A stretch of 61,555 nucleotides of DNA, taken from contig ML014224.1 in the NCBI GenBank assembly GCA_003615045.1, forward strand, positions 1 to 61,555. Reading direction: 5' to 3'. Positions 9,731 through 20,254 of this stretch are shown here, one piece after another. This DNA comes from Caulochytrium protostelioides (Eukaryota; Chytridiomycota; Caulochytriomycetes; Caulochytriales; Caulochytriaceae). The notes under the pieces are model-generated. The model ran no database searches, had not been told where the DNA came from, and saw only the letters and a list, made by a program, of their open reading frames with translations. Position 1 is the first letter of the stretch. Each line of letters starts with the position of its first letter. Position numbers and translations under genes: made by a program.

Positions 9731-11209
9731 TCAATGGGCCATGGATGGCCCATGCGATGCCACCTGAGGCACACTCTCGCGTCGTCGACGCTGACCCGCT
9801 ACCGGACGGCGGTAGGGGTGCACACGCGCCGTGGATACCAAAACCGTTTCGGCGGTCCGTCCGCCTCCGTGCGGCCGTGATGCGTCACTGGCTTCCCGGC
9901 AGGCTACGGCCACACGGTCCAGCATGCCCTGCCGGCACGAGCGCGGCAAGGGCGCCGACGGCGCCCGCGGCGGCAGGCACGCAGCCGCGCTTGCCGAGGT
10001 CATCGTGAACGGCACCGCCGTCGCCGCCCACGCGAGACATGGCGGACGCGTCTTCGCCAGCGCCGGCACCGACCAGGACGACGGCCCACGAGGCGTCGGC
10101 GCGAAGCTGGCGTCAGCGGCGCTGAAGAGGTCGGTGGCAAGCGGGTGCGCCTGCGGCCACGGCGGCGGCGCGTGGGCTGGCGCGCCGTAGTGGGGGTGGC
10201 GCGTCGTCGGCGTCGGCGTCGGCGTTTGCGGCGTCAGCGGCGCGAGGCGCGGCGACGGCGCATGCAAGCTGTCCGCGGCGGCGGCGGGGTCCGCCGGCGC
10301 CGGCACGTGGAGAACCGCCGGTAGGGGCAGGACCATCGGGGCCGCGAGCACGCTCGCCGGCGCCTGAGCCGCCGACAGATCGCCGCTCGGTGGTGGCGTC
10401 GTCACAGAGGTCGGGAAGGCGCGACGGAGCGGCGTGTTGACTGCCGGAAGCGCCAATGCCGGCTGCGAGGCTAACGAGGGAACCAAGACGGACGCGGCGA
10501 CGACAGCAACGGCGGCGGCGGCGGCGGCGGCGGCAGCTGCGGTCGCGGCGGCCGCGGCCCCGGCTTCGGACTTCGCGCGGTCGTGTCGCTCCCAGGTCTG
10601 CGCCCAGCCGCGAACGGTCTGGGCCCACGCGGCATACTCGTCGGGCCGCACGTGGATGCGGTAGTCGAGGGCGACGAGGACCTCACGCTCCATCGCAAGG
10701 ATGTGGTGCATGGGGAGGTTAAGCAGCCGCCGCCAGAGCTGGTTCGAGAACGGCACGTCGTCGCAGGTCTTCTGCGCGAGCATGAGCGCCACGACGAGCA
10801 GGTAGAGCTCAGAGTTTGGCGCGGGACGCAGCGCGTGGCGCTGGGCGCCGATCCGCGCCACAAGGCGCAGTGCAATCATGACGATCGGCAGCGGCAACAT
10901 GTGCGAGGTCGCGGTGAGCAGGTGGTGCATGTACTGCACCGTCGCGCGGAACGCGGGCGCCGCCGTATCCACGCCGTCGGCGGCGTGCGGGTGAGGCGTA
11001 TGAGGTGCATGGAGCAGCTGGTATGCGGTGAGGCAGATAAACTGAGCAAATTTCGTGCGGATCTGGAGACGGGAGACGGATGGGTGGGACGCGTGGGCTC
11101 GGTGGCCGTGAGCCGTGGTGGCGAGGAGGGGGCCCGCCGCGGCGGCCAAGTGACTATCGCTAACGGTGCTGCTGCGGCTGTTACTGCTGGCCGGGGTCAT
11201 GGGCAGCAT
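9731..11209 (-). CDS. Pcl/Pho80-type fungal cyclin (492 aa)
   Basis: The first in-frame ATG is at 11209; the frame upstream opens only with a TTG. Residues about 48-190 form a cyclin box of the fungal Pcl/Pho80 group: a FAQFICLTAYQLL helix, then a FRATVQYMHHLL helix followed by PLPIVMIALRLVARIG, then ALMLAQKTCDDVPFSNQLWR and the hallmark MEREVLVALDYRIHV. Such cyclins activate Pho85-family kinases that control phosphate response, morphogenesis and G1 events. The C-terminal ~300 residues are Ala/Pro/His-rich and probably disordered, with a poly-Ala run encoded by a GCC-type repeat (about 10498-10560). No intron is evident. Assignment to the cyclin superfamily is strong; the exact subtype is inferred from motif resemblance only. 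Confidence 0.86.
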   Translation of the reverse strand: MLPMTPASSNSRSSTVSDSHLAAAAGPLLATTAHGHRAHASHPSVSRLQIRTKFAQFICLTAYQLLHAPHTPHPHAADGVDTAAPAFRATVQYMHHLLTATSHMLPLPIVMIALRLVARIGAQRHALRPAPNSELYLLVVALMLAQKTCDDVPFSNQLWRRLLNLPMHHILAMEREVLVALDYRIHVRPDEYAAWAQTVRGWAQTWERHDRAKSEAGAAAAATAAAAAAAAAAVAVVAASVLVPSLASQPALALPAVNTPLRRAFPTSVTTPPPSGDLSAAQAPASVLAAPMVLPLPAVLHVPAPADPAAAADSLHAPSPRLAPLTPQTPTPTPTTRHPHYGAPAHAPPPWPQAHPLATDLFSAADASFAPTPRGPSSWSVPALAKTRPPCLAWAATAVPFTMTSASAAACLPPRAPSAPLPRSCRQGMLDRVAVACREASDASRPHGGGRTAETVLVSTARVHPYRRPVAGQRRRRESVPQVASHGPSMAH

Positions 11210-12909
11210 GGTGGTGGACGTCGTCGCTGACGACAGCGTGCACAAGTGATCGCGGCTTTGCAGCTTTTAAGGAAAAATAGGCCGATCAATGTTGACGGAG
11301 AGGAGGGGAATAATGAGGTATATGATGTGCTAGACAAGACCACCGCTGTAAGAAAGATGCGGCGCGCGGTGGATGCTGGCAAACTCCGAGCGCGATACAG
11401 CGTATGCGCGCTCGATACTGCTTCCCATGCGAGGGCCAACAGCGGGCCCTGCAGCAGTGGGAATGGGTCAATGAAGACGGCGAGAAGACCGGCGAGCAAG
11501 CGCGACCCTGTTCTGATGTCCGCTCACGGGAGTGGGGGGGATGTGGGATCAAAAGAGGGTGCGAGATGCGGAGAGCGACGACGCGGTTGTCGGGATTATG
11601 GGTGAGCCATGCCAAGGAGGGTGCGGGCGATGGAAATGGGGATAGGGACGCAGGGGGAAGGGGGGTGACCCAGGCGACGCGCGCGTCGGTGATCAGGACG
11701 ACTGCGGACCTGCACCCAATGTCCGAGCGAGGAGACAACGAAGGTCGTGTCGGCGAATGGACTTGAGGTGGTTCGCGATTCAGGTCAGGGGCAAGCCGGT
11801 GGGATGGATCGGCCGTCCTCAGCACATAGGCAGAACGTGGGCCAGTCGGCGCAGGGGTGGCCGAACGAGCAGGAGGGGCATGTCGGCGGGTCGATGAGTG
11901 AAGCGAGCGTCACGAAACCATTTATACTGGTCGCGGTTGCGAGAGGGGGTGAGTGGCAGCCGCCGCGGCGGCGGCGGGGACGGCCGATCCGGACTGTGGG
12001 ACTGCGGTATGGCGCGGTATCCAAGATCAACCGATGCATAGGCCATCCCGACCGCCCCCGCCGCGGCTGGCGTGCAGGGCGACACAGCGCCTGTCCGGCG
12101 TGCGATGTCACACGTCGCCTGGGGCCTGTTTGCTCTCTCGCTCGCCGCTCTCCATGATCCGCAGCGGTGTTGACGTCCGCCAGGCCGTGCATCCGCCGGA
12201 CGGACACCGTGAAACAGCGCTGGGTCTCGCTCTTTTTTTTTTTGGCGGCCAGCCAGCATGCGACCCGCTAGGTCATCTGTTGACGCCTCTCGTGCCATGC
12301 TTCCACTGAGCGGTGCTGGGCTGTGATGTGGTGCAGGCACCCGGTCCCAGGCGAAACAAGCTGAATGGCGTGCGGATTGTGGTGCCGATGGTCGATGTGG
12401 GCCGTGTCCGATGAAACCGTCATGTCGATGGCGTGGAGGTCGGTGGGCGTGGACGACGGAGGGCAGGTGACAACGCGGGAGGGCGATCCGCTCTCGAGGG
12501 GCGGTCGCTAGCCGCCCAACGCTTGCATCGCTCGCCGCCGGCGCCGCCTCGACGTTCTGACATTGCAGCGTGGTCGTTCCCACACATCCGCTGCCGCCGC
12601 CGCCGCCGCTGGCGCTGGCGCTGCGGCGACCCCATGTCAGGGCAGCGGAGGCTGTCGCCGTGGCTGCAGCCGTCCATCGCGCTGGCGCGACAGCATGCAA
12701 CCCGGACCGTGCCTTCTCGCCCCATCTCGTCCGCTGAGCGGCGGCCGGTGTGCGGACGCCCCCGCCCCGCCATCGGCATGCTGTCATGCCACCCCAGCAT
12801 CGCGCTGACTGCTCGCGGTCCCCGAATAAAACGGCGATAAAGTCGCAATACGCTCTTGTTCCATCTCTTTCTCGCGCTCTTGCTCTTTCGCCCTGCTGGA
12901 TCGCTTGCT
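11210..12909. other. gene-free stretch upstream of the cyclin
   Basis: No supportable coding region was found. It contains the presumed cyclin promoter, a short poly-T run (about 12231-12241) and a GCC-repeat tract near 12590-12615. Long open frames on the minus strand over 11819-12943 are rich in Arg/Ala/Pro and show no domain-like segments. Confidence 0.4.
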
Positions 12910-13197
12910 CTATCGTCCTGCCCGCGCCATCCGTCGTATCCAATACCCAAGCGGCTGTCGTTTCCAGCGCACGCGATCTGTTGTGGCGCCCGCTGGGTGT
13001 GTGGAAGGCGAGGTGGGAGGGGGCAGCCCAAGCAAACCGGGGCGCCGACGGTTACTACAGCTGCAGGCGCCGCCGAAGAGGACGGGACCTCCGACGGAAC
13101 CGGCTGTGAAACGAGGCGCTGTCTGGACGGGGACGGCAAGAACCACAAGGACGAGGAGGACGATGGCCCAGCGGTCGGTGCGAACATCCCGCGTCAT
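12910..13197 (-). CDS. possible small secreted protein (95 aa)
   Basis: An ATG at 13197 opens a 95-codon frame whose N-terminus has the layout of a signal peptide: charged residues, then WAIVLLVLVVLAVPVQTAP. The remainder is Gly/Pro/Arg-rich with a few Cys residues and matches no family I know. It lies just beyond the 3' end of a decayed Fanzor fragment. In GC-rich DNA such a frame can arise by chance, so this is a weak call. Confidence 0.25.
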   Translation of the reverse strand: MTRDVRTDRWAIVLLVLVVLAVPVQTAPRFTAGSVGGPVLFGGACSCSNRRRPGLLGLPPPTSPSTHPAGATTDRVRWKRQPLGYWIRRMARAGR

Positions 13198-13254
13198 GCA
13201 TCATGCGTCATACGCCAGGATCGGCAACGATTTATATTACAGAACGTACACTCA

Positions 13255-13722
13255 GCACCATGCCCTCCGTGGTGCCCCCCAGGGGTCCCCCACCGAGGCA
13301 GGACGCATGTTGGTAAAGGATCGGAAGAGCTGGCCGGGCGGCAGGGGGCTCGCCCAAGGGTGCAGCACAACGCCTTCGGTCTGACGGGTAAGGCCAGACA
13401 GCGCCGGCGGTCCCACGCGGCATTGAGATCGCGGCTCACAAACCTGCCGTGGATGGCTTCATACCACAGCCAATCTCGAACCGCGATCCCCTGGCGCCGG
13501 CGTTGCCCGGGGTTCACGACCACCTGCGTCTGGGCATACCTCCGCGTGTATGCCCAGACCCGGGTCCTGCGGACCGTGTGGACCGGCGTCGGCGCGGTTC
13601 AGGGTGCGCCCGTCTGGGACAATCGAGAGATCGGCACCTTCTTCGGGTCCCGGGGATACATCTTAATCAGGATGTCATTCGTCTCGACATCCACCTGAGT
13701 CATCCCGAAATCGTCGACCAGG
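13255..13722 (-). pseudogene. decayed Fanzor-type (TnpB-like) element, copy 1
   Basis: Read on the minus strand, three pieces match the longer copy at 31.4-32.6 kb. The first is the RuvC-II region (LVDDFGMTQVDVETNDILIK, then RDPKKVPIS). The second is the linker before the zinc-ribbon region (YAQTQVVVNPGQRRRQG). The third is the RuvC-III motif GRFVSRDLNAAWDRRRCLAL followed by a conserved RP.ALC tail. The acidic residue after VD, normally Glu in this family, is Asp here. A stop and a frameshift separate the first piece from the others. The DNA matches the other copies down to the G-rich 3' end (about 13262-13290). Only the C-terminal third remains, so it is non-functional. The family assignment comes from recognition of motif order. 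Confidence 0.68.
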
Positions 13723-13729
13723 ACGCGTC

Positions 13730-16238
13730 CATCCGCGAGGCGAGGTTTCCGGCGGGTGGCGCAGCGCCACACCCCCGCGGCATCCGAGCCCACCGAGGCC
13801 CGTGGAGCGCCCCGGGGGGCCAACGGAAGCCCTGAGACGCCCGCGGCGCGCGCCCCTCCGACAAGACGGCCATGCGAGGGCTCGAGGACCGCGCCCGATG
13901 GCGCCGCGGCCAACGCTCTGAAACGCGACGACGCGGCGTGCACGGCGGTCCTGCTGGGCGGCGGCTGCGGCATGGCACCGCCCGGCCTCCGCCAGACCTT
14001 CCTGACGGCAGGCGGAAGCGCTAAGAGAGGGGCGCGACACGGCACGGCGCGGACCGCGGCGCGCTTGCCCGCGGCGCCTCTGCCGCCACGGAGCGGTGGG
14101 CAGGCCTGCCGCATGGGCGGCGCCGTGCTTGGGCGCCTCGTGAGCGGGCATGGTGCTTGCCTTCCATGCAGCATTTTCCATCCGGGATTGAAAACTCGAA
14201 GCAGACGGTGATGCGCGCCATGACGTGGATATCGCTGCATCCGCCACGGCGCAACGCGTGCCCGTGCGTGCGGGCGCAAGAAACTGGCGGCTGCGGCGGC
14301 CGAGAAATGGACAGCAACGACTCAGGCAAGAATACCATCCGCCGATCTGTTCGGGGGACGAGACCACGGCGCCAGATCGGACTTGCAAGAGACAACGACC
14401 ACTGCGCGAGGGCGGCAACATTGTGATCAGCATCGCGAGGGCCAACCTCGGTCGATGACATCATTTCGCGGCCGTCGACAGCGGCCAGGGTGGTCGTAGC
14501 TCACCGGATGCCGGAACGAGGATTAGAGTTCCGACGTAAAAAAAAAAAAAAAAGATGCAAGCTCCTTCCTAGCAGAGACGTGCGGCTGCCGGTGTGAGAC
14601 AAGATCGACGGATGAGAGAGTAGCCTTGCGACGCGGAGAATCAAGAGGCAGATCACAACGAGCGGCATGCTCATGCTCACCCGCACGCTGTTTTCTCTCA
14701 AACGGTCATCGCGGGGCCCCGCCGTCGGCTGACAAACACGAATATTGCTCGTTCGACCGCCGAAAGCCATTCCATGGGGGGAAGGGGGGCGGCGTGTCGG
14801 GCCACCCCACAATCCACACCAAGGAGGTGGCGACCTAGTTATCCCGCTTTGTCTTTGTATCGCGTCAATGCTGGCGGCCGTATCCTGTGAATACTATGGC
14901 CGATTGATGAATACTCGGGTTGATTGTCAGGGGGTGGATCGCGAGGGGGAGCACTTATGGGTTCATCCGTCGCGGTGGTGTGATGCCATGACCATCTCGC
15001 GACGGGCATCATGTCTGGCTCCCCGGCAGACCGATGGACGGATCGACCCCCTCGACGCATGGCCTACCACCGTGATCGGTCGTGTGACGGCGGGGCAAGC
15101 GCAACGTGCGCCAACGCATGGCATGACCGAACGGCTGGAAGGCGTCCACCTGCGAAGCTTGCGGTGCGGAGGGCTGCTGCCGACGGGAATGTGACGCCCA
15201 GGAAGCCACGAGGCGGGCGGGTCGCAGACCGAGCGTGTTGATCGCCGATGGCGTCCAGCGAACGGCTTCTGTCCGCGCCCGCACGGCAAGCGCCGATTGT
15301 GCCGACGACGGCATGGAATCCATACCGATGGCCCCGAGGGTCAGGCGGTGTCCCCTGACACCACCAGCCCGAGCCGGCGGGACAGGGTCGAAGGCGGGCC
15401 GGACGCTGCCTGACCGCCCAAAGCTCCTGGGAGGATCGCCAACCGCTCGGTGGAAGGCGTCGCATCATGCTGCCTTGGCAGCACGCTTGGATGCTCGCCC
15501 ATTCTCCCCTCGCGGAGGAAAGAGCCAGGCAGGAGCGCGTCGGCCTTGATCCTACCCTCCGGGAAGCCCCGCGAGGGAGTGCGATGCGTCCCTTTCGTTG
15601 TCGGCGTTGCTGCGCCACGTGGAGTGCCGCCGAGACGGTATCCCCCGTGCCGTGCCTGCGTTCCTTCCTCCACCCGCGGCAGGGCCGTGCCGTGGGCAAG
15701 GACACCAGCGCGAGCACGGCCGGCCGGTGGGACCGGGGGACGGTGCCTGGGGTCGCCGAGACGGCGGTGAAGGGGATCATCGGCGAGGAACAACATGCAG
15801 AGCCTCGGCCCTCGGCGGCCAGTGTCAGAGTCCCTCAGCGCGAGAGCTGGCAGGCGCGCGGACCGCGCGGTCACGGTGCTCGGTGGTCGATGGTCGGACT
15901 CGTGGCCCGACAGCTGAGGAGGAGTCACGGGGGAGTCACGACGGCACGTGGGCCACATGACCACGTGGTGCTCAGATCCCCGGCCATCGCACATCCTCCA
16001 TCGTCGTGTCGTTGCCGCTTCCGTGCTGCTGCGACGCCCTCACTTCAGGGGCCATCTGCCATGCCGCGCAACGGCCGCCTCCTGCTCTGTTGTCGCCCCT
16101 GAAGAGGCCACTCGTTACCCGGCCGAGGTCGTTGCCGGCGCGGTATTGGCTCCAGGGATCTTGGGAGGTCCTGACTCTCAGGGGTCCAAAAAAAAACGCA
16201 GGGTCTCTGGCGCTATCTGCTGGGCGCTCGATGCTGTG
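13730..16238. other. gene-free stretch between the Fanzor relic and the CCDC174-like gene
   Basis: No gene can be supported. It includes a poly-A tract at about 14539-14554 and many GC-driven open frames on both strands. The part before 16239 may hold the 5' untranslated region of the CCDC174-like gene. More eroded N-terminal Fanzor sequence could lie just above 13730 on the minus strand, but I cannot recognise it. Confidence 0.4.
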
Positions 16239-17216
16239 ATGACACCCACGCCGCCCGCGCCCTCCCGGCCGGCCCTGGGATTTGAAGCCGAACTGCGCAA
16301 ACAGCAGGCCGCTCACGATGCCCGGCGCCGTCAGGGCATCACGGTGCGGCGACGCGATGCCGATCGCGATGATGCTGACCCCACGCGCCGCCCGCCGCTC
16401 AAATCCCGCACGGGCGGCCTCGCCGCCGTCTTGCAGGACCGCGTCCTATCCCGCGCACCACAGGCGCCTCACCATGACAAGGCGCGCCGTCTCCCGACCG
16501 ACGCGCCGCCCGGCCGACGCCCGGCCGCGGCACGCCCGTCGTCGTCGTCGCCGTCGTCGTTGTCCGTTCCGGAGCGAACCGAGGAGGAGGCTGAGCGTGA
16601 GCGCATGGCCCGTCTGACGGCCAAGGCCGCGTTATATGATGCCAAGGCCGCGGCGGCTGCGGCCGACGCCAGCCGCTTGGGGTCCCGCGCATCCCGACCG
16701 GCATCGGATGCCCTCGTCGACGCGTGCTTGGTCGACTTTGCAGCGAAGCGCCGCTGTCTGACCGCGGTCGCATCGCACCGGGACGCCGATGAACGCGTGC
16801 ATATCATTGACGATCTGGGCCGCGACCGCATGGTGCGCCGCGTCGAGCTCGCCGACTTGCCCTATCGCTTCCGCTACGCGGACGACCCCGTCCCGCCTTC
16901 CAGCGATAGCGACACCGACAGTGACAGCGACGCCGACAGTGACAGCGACACGGCATCATCAGAGACGAATCAGGCTAAGGTTGAGGCCGGGCAGCATCCC
17001 GTGCATGATAGCGCTGGGCAAGCCAGGGGCACGTCTCTCAGTCCCTTGGGCGCCGTCCTCACGCCCGAGACAGCCAGCGTGCAGCGGTCGCGGGCGATCG
17101 GGCGTTTCGAAGCGGGCTACCGTCAGGTCCAGCAGCGGAATCGCCAGAATAGCCACGCCAGCACAATCGAGCGCGGCCGCGGTCCCGTCCCGAACAGCGA
17201 CCCCCCATCATCATGA
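16239..17216 (+). CDS. CCDC174: CCDC174-family coiled-coil protein (325 aa)
   Basis: I start at the ATG at 16239 because the family-like region begins right after it (LGFEAELRKQQAAHDARRR); the frame is open further upstream but that part looks non-coding. In order: the N-terminal helix; a charged helix (EEEAERERMARLTAKAALYD); an LVDF segment matching the family's YLVDF block; then the family signature, here HIIDDLGRDRMVRRVELADL (usually D-LGR-R...RKDLP); an acidic Ser/Asp repeat of about 20 residues; and a GRFEAGYRQVQQRNRQ segment matching the GVGYFAF..D...RNKQ block. The metazoan protein is about 467 aa and linked to RNA processing, so this copy is shorter, mainly at the C-terminus. The match is by motif order rather than high identity. 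Confidence 0.7.
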   Translation: MTPTPPAPSRPALGFEAELRKQQAAHDARRRQGITVRRRDADRDDADPTRRPPLKSRTGGLAAVLQDRVLSRAPQAPHHDKARRLPTDAPPGRRPAAARPSSSSPSSLSVPERTEEEAERERMARLTAKAALYDAKAAAAAADASRLGSRASRPASDALVDACLVDFAAKRRCLTAVASHRDADERVHIIDDLGRDRMVRRVELADLPYRFRYADDPVPPSSDSDTDSDSDADSDSDTASSETNQAKVEAGQHPVHDSAGQARGTSLSPLGAVLTPETASVQRSRAIGRFEAGYRQVQQRNRQNSHASTIERGRGPVPNSDPPSS

Positions 17217-20200
17217 CACAAGCGGCCCGGGTGTGGTTTACCACAACGAGGCCCGTCGCATGGCAACTCGGCCAATGGTCACTCGAACCACTCTGAATCT
17301 AAATCATATCGCATAGTGCGGATGACAGTAACAGCATGCAGTCATGGTTCCGTGGGGATCAGGTCACGGCCTCAGCCATCTGTGTGTCCGAGGACGCTAC
17401 CTCATCACTCTTTGGTCGTACCCCGCCGTGGTCCCAGCCACGCCATCCCTCGATAACTGCAGTGAAGGGGATGCGACGCCTTTTGACTGCAGATGAAACG
17501 TCACGAACTCGCTAACTCGCTGATGCGATCGACGAGACGGCCATAGACGCCGTCATGGAGAGGGTGGCAGACGCTCGTGGCCGTACACGCCGCCTCGGAA
17601 CGCCGCCTCAGATGCTGCCACCTTCATCGCGGCTGCGCTGCCAACCGAACCCAGACGGACCGCATCGGCCGAATGATGTCTTGTAGCGTATGTAATTTGA
17701 GATTGCCCGAGATTGCATCGTGTGGCCACTACTCGCGCCGGCGACTCATGTTCTTAGGCCCCCGTCGCGATCTGGATGGGCAACCATGCTCCATCCGCCG
17801 GCCCGCTCGTATCCTGCACAGAGTCCGATTAGCCGACCCCGATCCTGGTGTCGTACCGCGCCGTTCTCGCGGGCTGAGAGTTGTAACCCCAAATTTGCCG
17901 ACGCGGCCCTCAATAGTCGGGTGCTGTCGGTCACAGCACCCGAAGAACGCTCCGCGGTCACAGCAGCGCTGTTGCACCGGCCTGCGCGGCCCCCGTTCCC
18001 TTCCGCCCGCCTTGAGTGGTCTCTGTGCATCAACTTGTCCATCAACGCCGGCGGTGTTGTCAGATCACCTACAGAAGGGTGCGCGCCACGGCAAGGAAAT
18101 GAGAAATAATGCGGGGCCTAGTGGATTGGCCGACTCACGCAGATTTTCCGCAGACTTTCATGCCGATCGAGGCATCTTGCGCGCCTTCACACGACATCCG
18201 CCTTCATGGCACGTCTGCGGGTTCGCACATCTGCACCGGGGTCGGCCTCTCCATCCTCACGCTCTTCAAGCGCTCCTGCCGGATCTGTTGGGGGATGTTC
18301 CATGTCGCGCGTCGTCGACACCATGTCGCCGCTTCAGTGGCTGGCGAAGGACGGGAATCGAGTGGGCGCCGTGGCGGGAAGGCGAGTCCTATCCTGGGCG
18401 AGCGTCTTCCCGGAAGGTCTCAGAACTGGAAACTAAAAAATACAATAAAGTAAAAATCGGGCAGCGTGGCCATTCTCAGCACGAGCGCCACGACCATGGC
18501 GCAGGATCGGGCCATCAAGCGAGCCCGACCGGCCTGGGCCTCGCTGCATCCCGGCCCGCCCTGCTTTGCCTCTCGGTCTGGTCACAGCGCGCAACCACGG
18601 CACCCCAATCACTCGCAGACCGACGACGACGGGCGTCCGCCCAAGCCGTCAAGCACGAGGGTCGCGGGTGGTCTGCCGTGCGACGACGGGGGCACCGCGT
18701 CGCCATGAGGAGGGTGAGAGCCGCGTCGACGCGTGCGCGGCCTTGTCAATCAGTTTCAGCGATCGCATGCTTCATGTTCCCCGGTCCTGCGGACCCCTCG
18801 CTGGTCTGCCGCTTGTCGCTGCGTGGCGACAGAAGGGTCACACGGGCTTGTGCCGGCGACGACGGCCCATCGTGGCGCTTCCCGTCAATGGCGCGCCCGC
18901 GGCCAGTGGCCTGGGCGGAGCGCCACGCACGCGGCGGTGGGTAAATCTGCGGCGGCCCGCTGGGCCCCCGGCCCGGGCTGATGTTGTCTGTGGCGCGGCG
19001 GGCGCTGCGCCATTTTTCCAGTATGGAGCGGGTGGGATCGCCTCGCGCGCGAAGGGGTGCGCTTGAGACGAGTGCCGCGCGGAGGTGCGGACGAGCCGAG
19101 CGGAGGTGGCGCCCGGCCTGCCATGGACCGGCATCCCCGGCAGCCGTCCAGGCGCCGGTGACCGCGCTGAGGCGCCGATCCGGTTGGGAGAAGCGCGAAA
19201 TGAAGCGCGAAAAAGGCGCACCGGCGGCCATTGCAGCAGAGCGCAGCGAATCGCCGTCGCGCGGCGCGTCGCAGCATCGCCATCGCATCGCAGCCATCGT
19301 GGCGGGTGGACGAGTCGGAGCCGTCGAAATCCTGGCTGGTGCTGTATTGACTTCCATTTTTTGGTCCTCGGGCGCTCGCTTTGCGACCCTGTGTCCTCGG
19401 ATGGGTTCTGTGCGAAAGGCTCGGCGAAGGCGCGCACGGGCGATCTGACATTTCCTGGCGCAGCGCGCGCAAGGCACTCTCCGGCGCCGCGAGGGCTCGA
19501 TTGGTGAGGGGAGCTCCTCAGGCAGAGGCATGTGTTTCGAGCTGACACAGCGCGGACGTATCGGGACTCGGGCATGCCCGACATGCCTTCATAAATGCAG
19601 ACGGCTTTTTAAGGCCGACGTCTATTCCCACCCGCCGTGACAGATAGCATGAGCTTGACTTTACTCGACTCGTGGTTCCCACCCATCCCATGAAGCCCGA
19701 CCCCAGTTCCTTTGCTAAGATCCAAAATCACGCTTGAAGTTGTGCTGGCGCATCACCCTCCCTGGCACGCGTTACCGAAAGACCACCTTGGTCGATCTCG
19801 TCTTTGTGCCGTGTCCCACTGGCCTTGCCCTGCACTCACGCTCATATCACTGGCGACATCGGCAGGATCCCGTCGTCTTGCTCAGCGACCATCCACCTTT
19901 CTGTGTCGATCTCATACTCGTTCTCTCTTTTCTCTTTCTCAGCATTTCGTGGAACGCTTGGTCGGACCACTCCCCTTTCCGCCCTTCTCGTCACATCGCT
20001 GCTTCATTCGATCCCGTCGAAGAGAGCTGCTTACCCAAAAGAAACCCATTGAAAAAGGCACGATCCACTCTCCAAAACCAATATAAAACAAAACGACCAA
20101 GGCGTTTTCAGACGTCTTCCGTCGCAAATAAGCATCCGCATACGCACCCGCCATCACTTCCTTTCTGTTACTTTTGGTTTTACGACCTTGAACGGCCGAT

Positions 20201-20254
20201 CCAGGGGTCGATTCTTCAACGGCTTGTCTCATCGAACCCGTCTGTGCTGACAAC
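17217..20254. other. gene-free stretch and promoter/5' UTR of the secreted repeat protein
   Basis: About 3 kb without a supportable gene. A 455-codon plus-strand frame (17577-18944) has no domain-like segment and a composition of random GC-rich translation. From about 19700 to 20254 the plus strand becomes pyrimidine-rich with CTTTCTC tracts, as expected for the promoter and 5' untranslated region of the strongly biased gene that starts at 20255. TTCTCAG motifs there could be 3' splice sites of an untranslated-region intron. Confidence 0.4.

Noticed and set aside
11819-12943. 374-codon minus-strand open frame
   Set aside because: Arg/Ala/Pro-rich throughout, no recognisable segment, and crosses simple repeats.
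14539-14554. Poly-A tract as the tail of a retroposed gene
   Set aside because: No coding remnant precedes it and no target-site duplication is visible; similar A or T runs occur elsewhere in intergenic DNA.
17577-18944. 455-codon open frame on the plus strand
   Set aside because: No domain-like blocks, no codon or composition regularity and high Arg/Pro/Ser content typical of random GC-rich frames.
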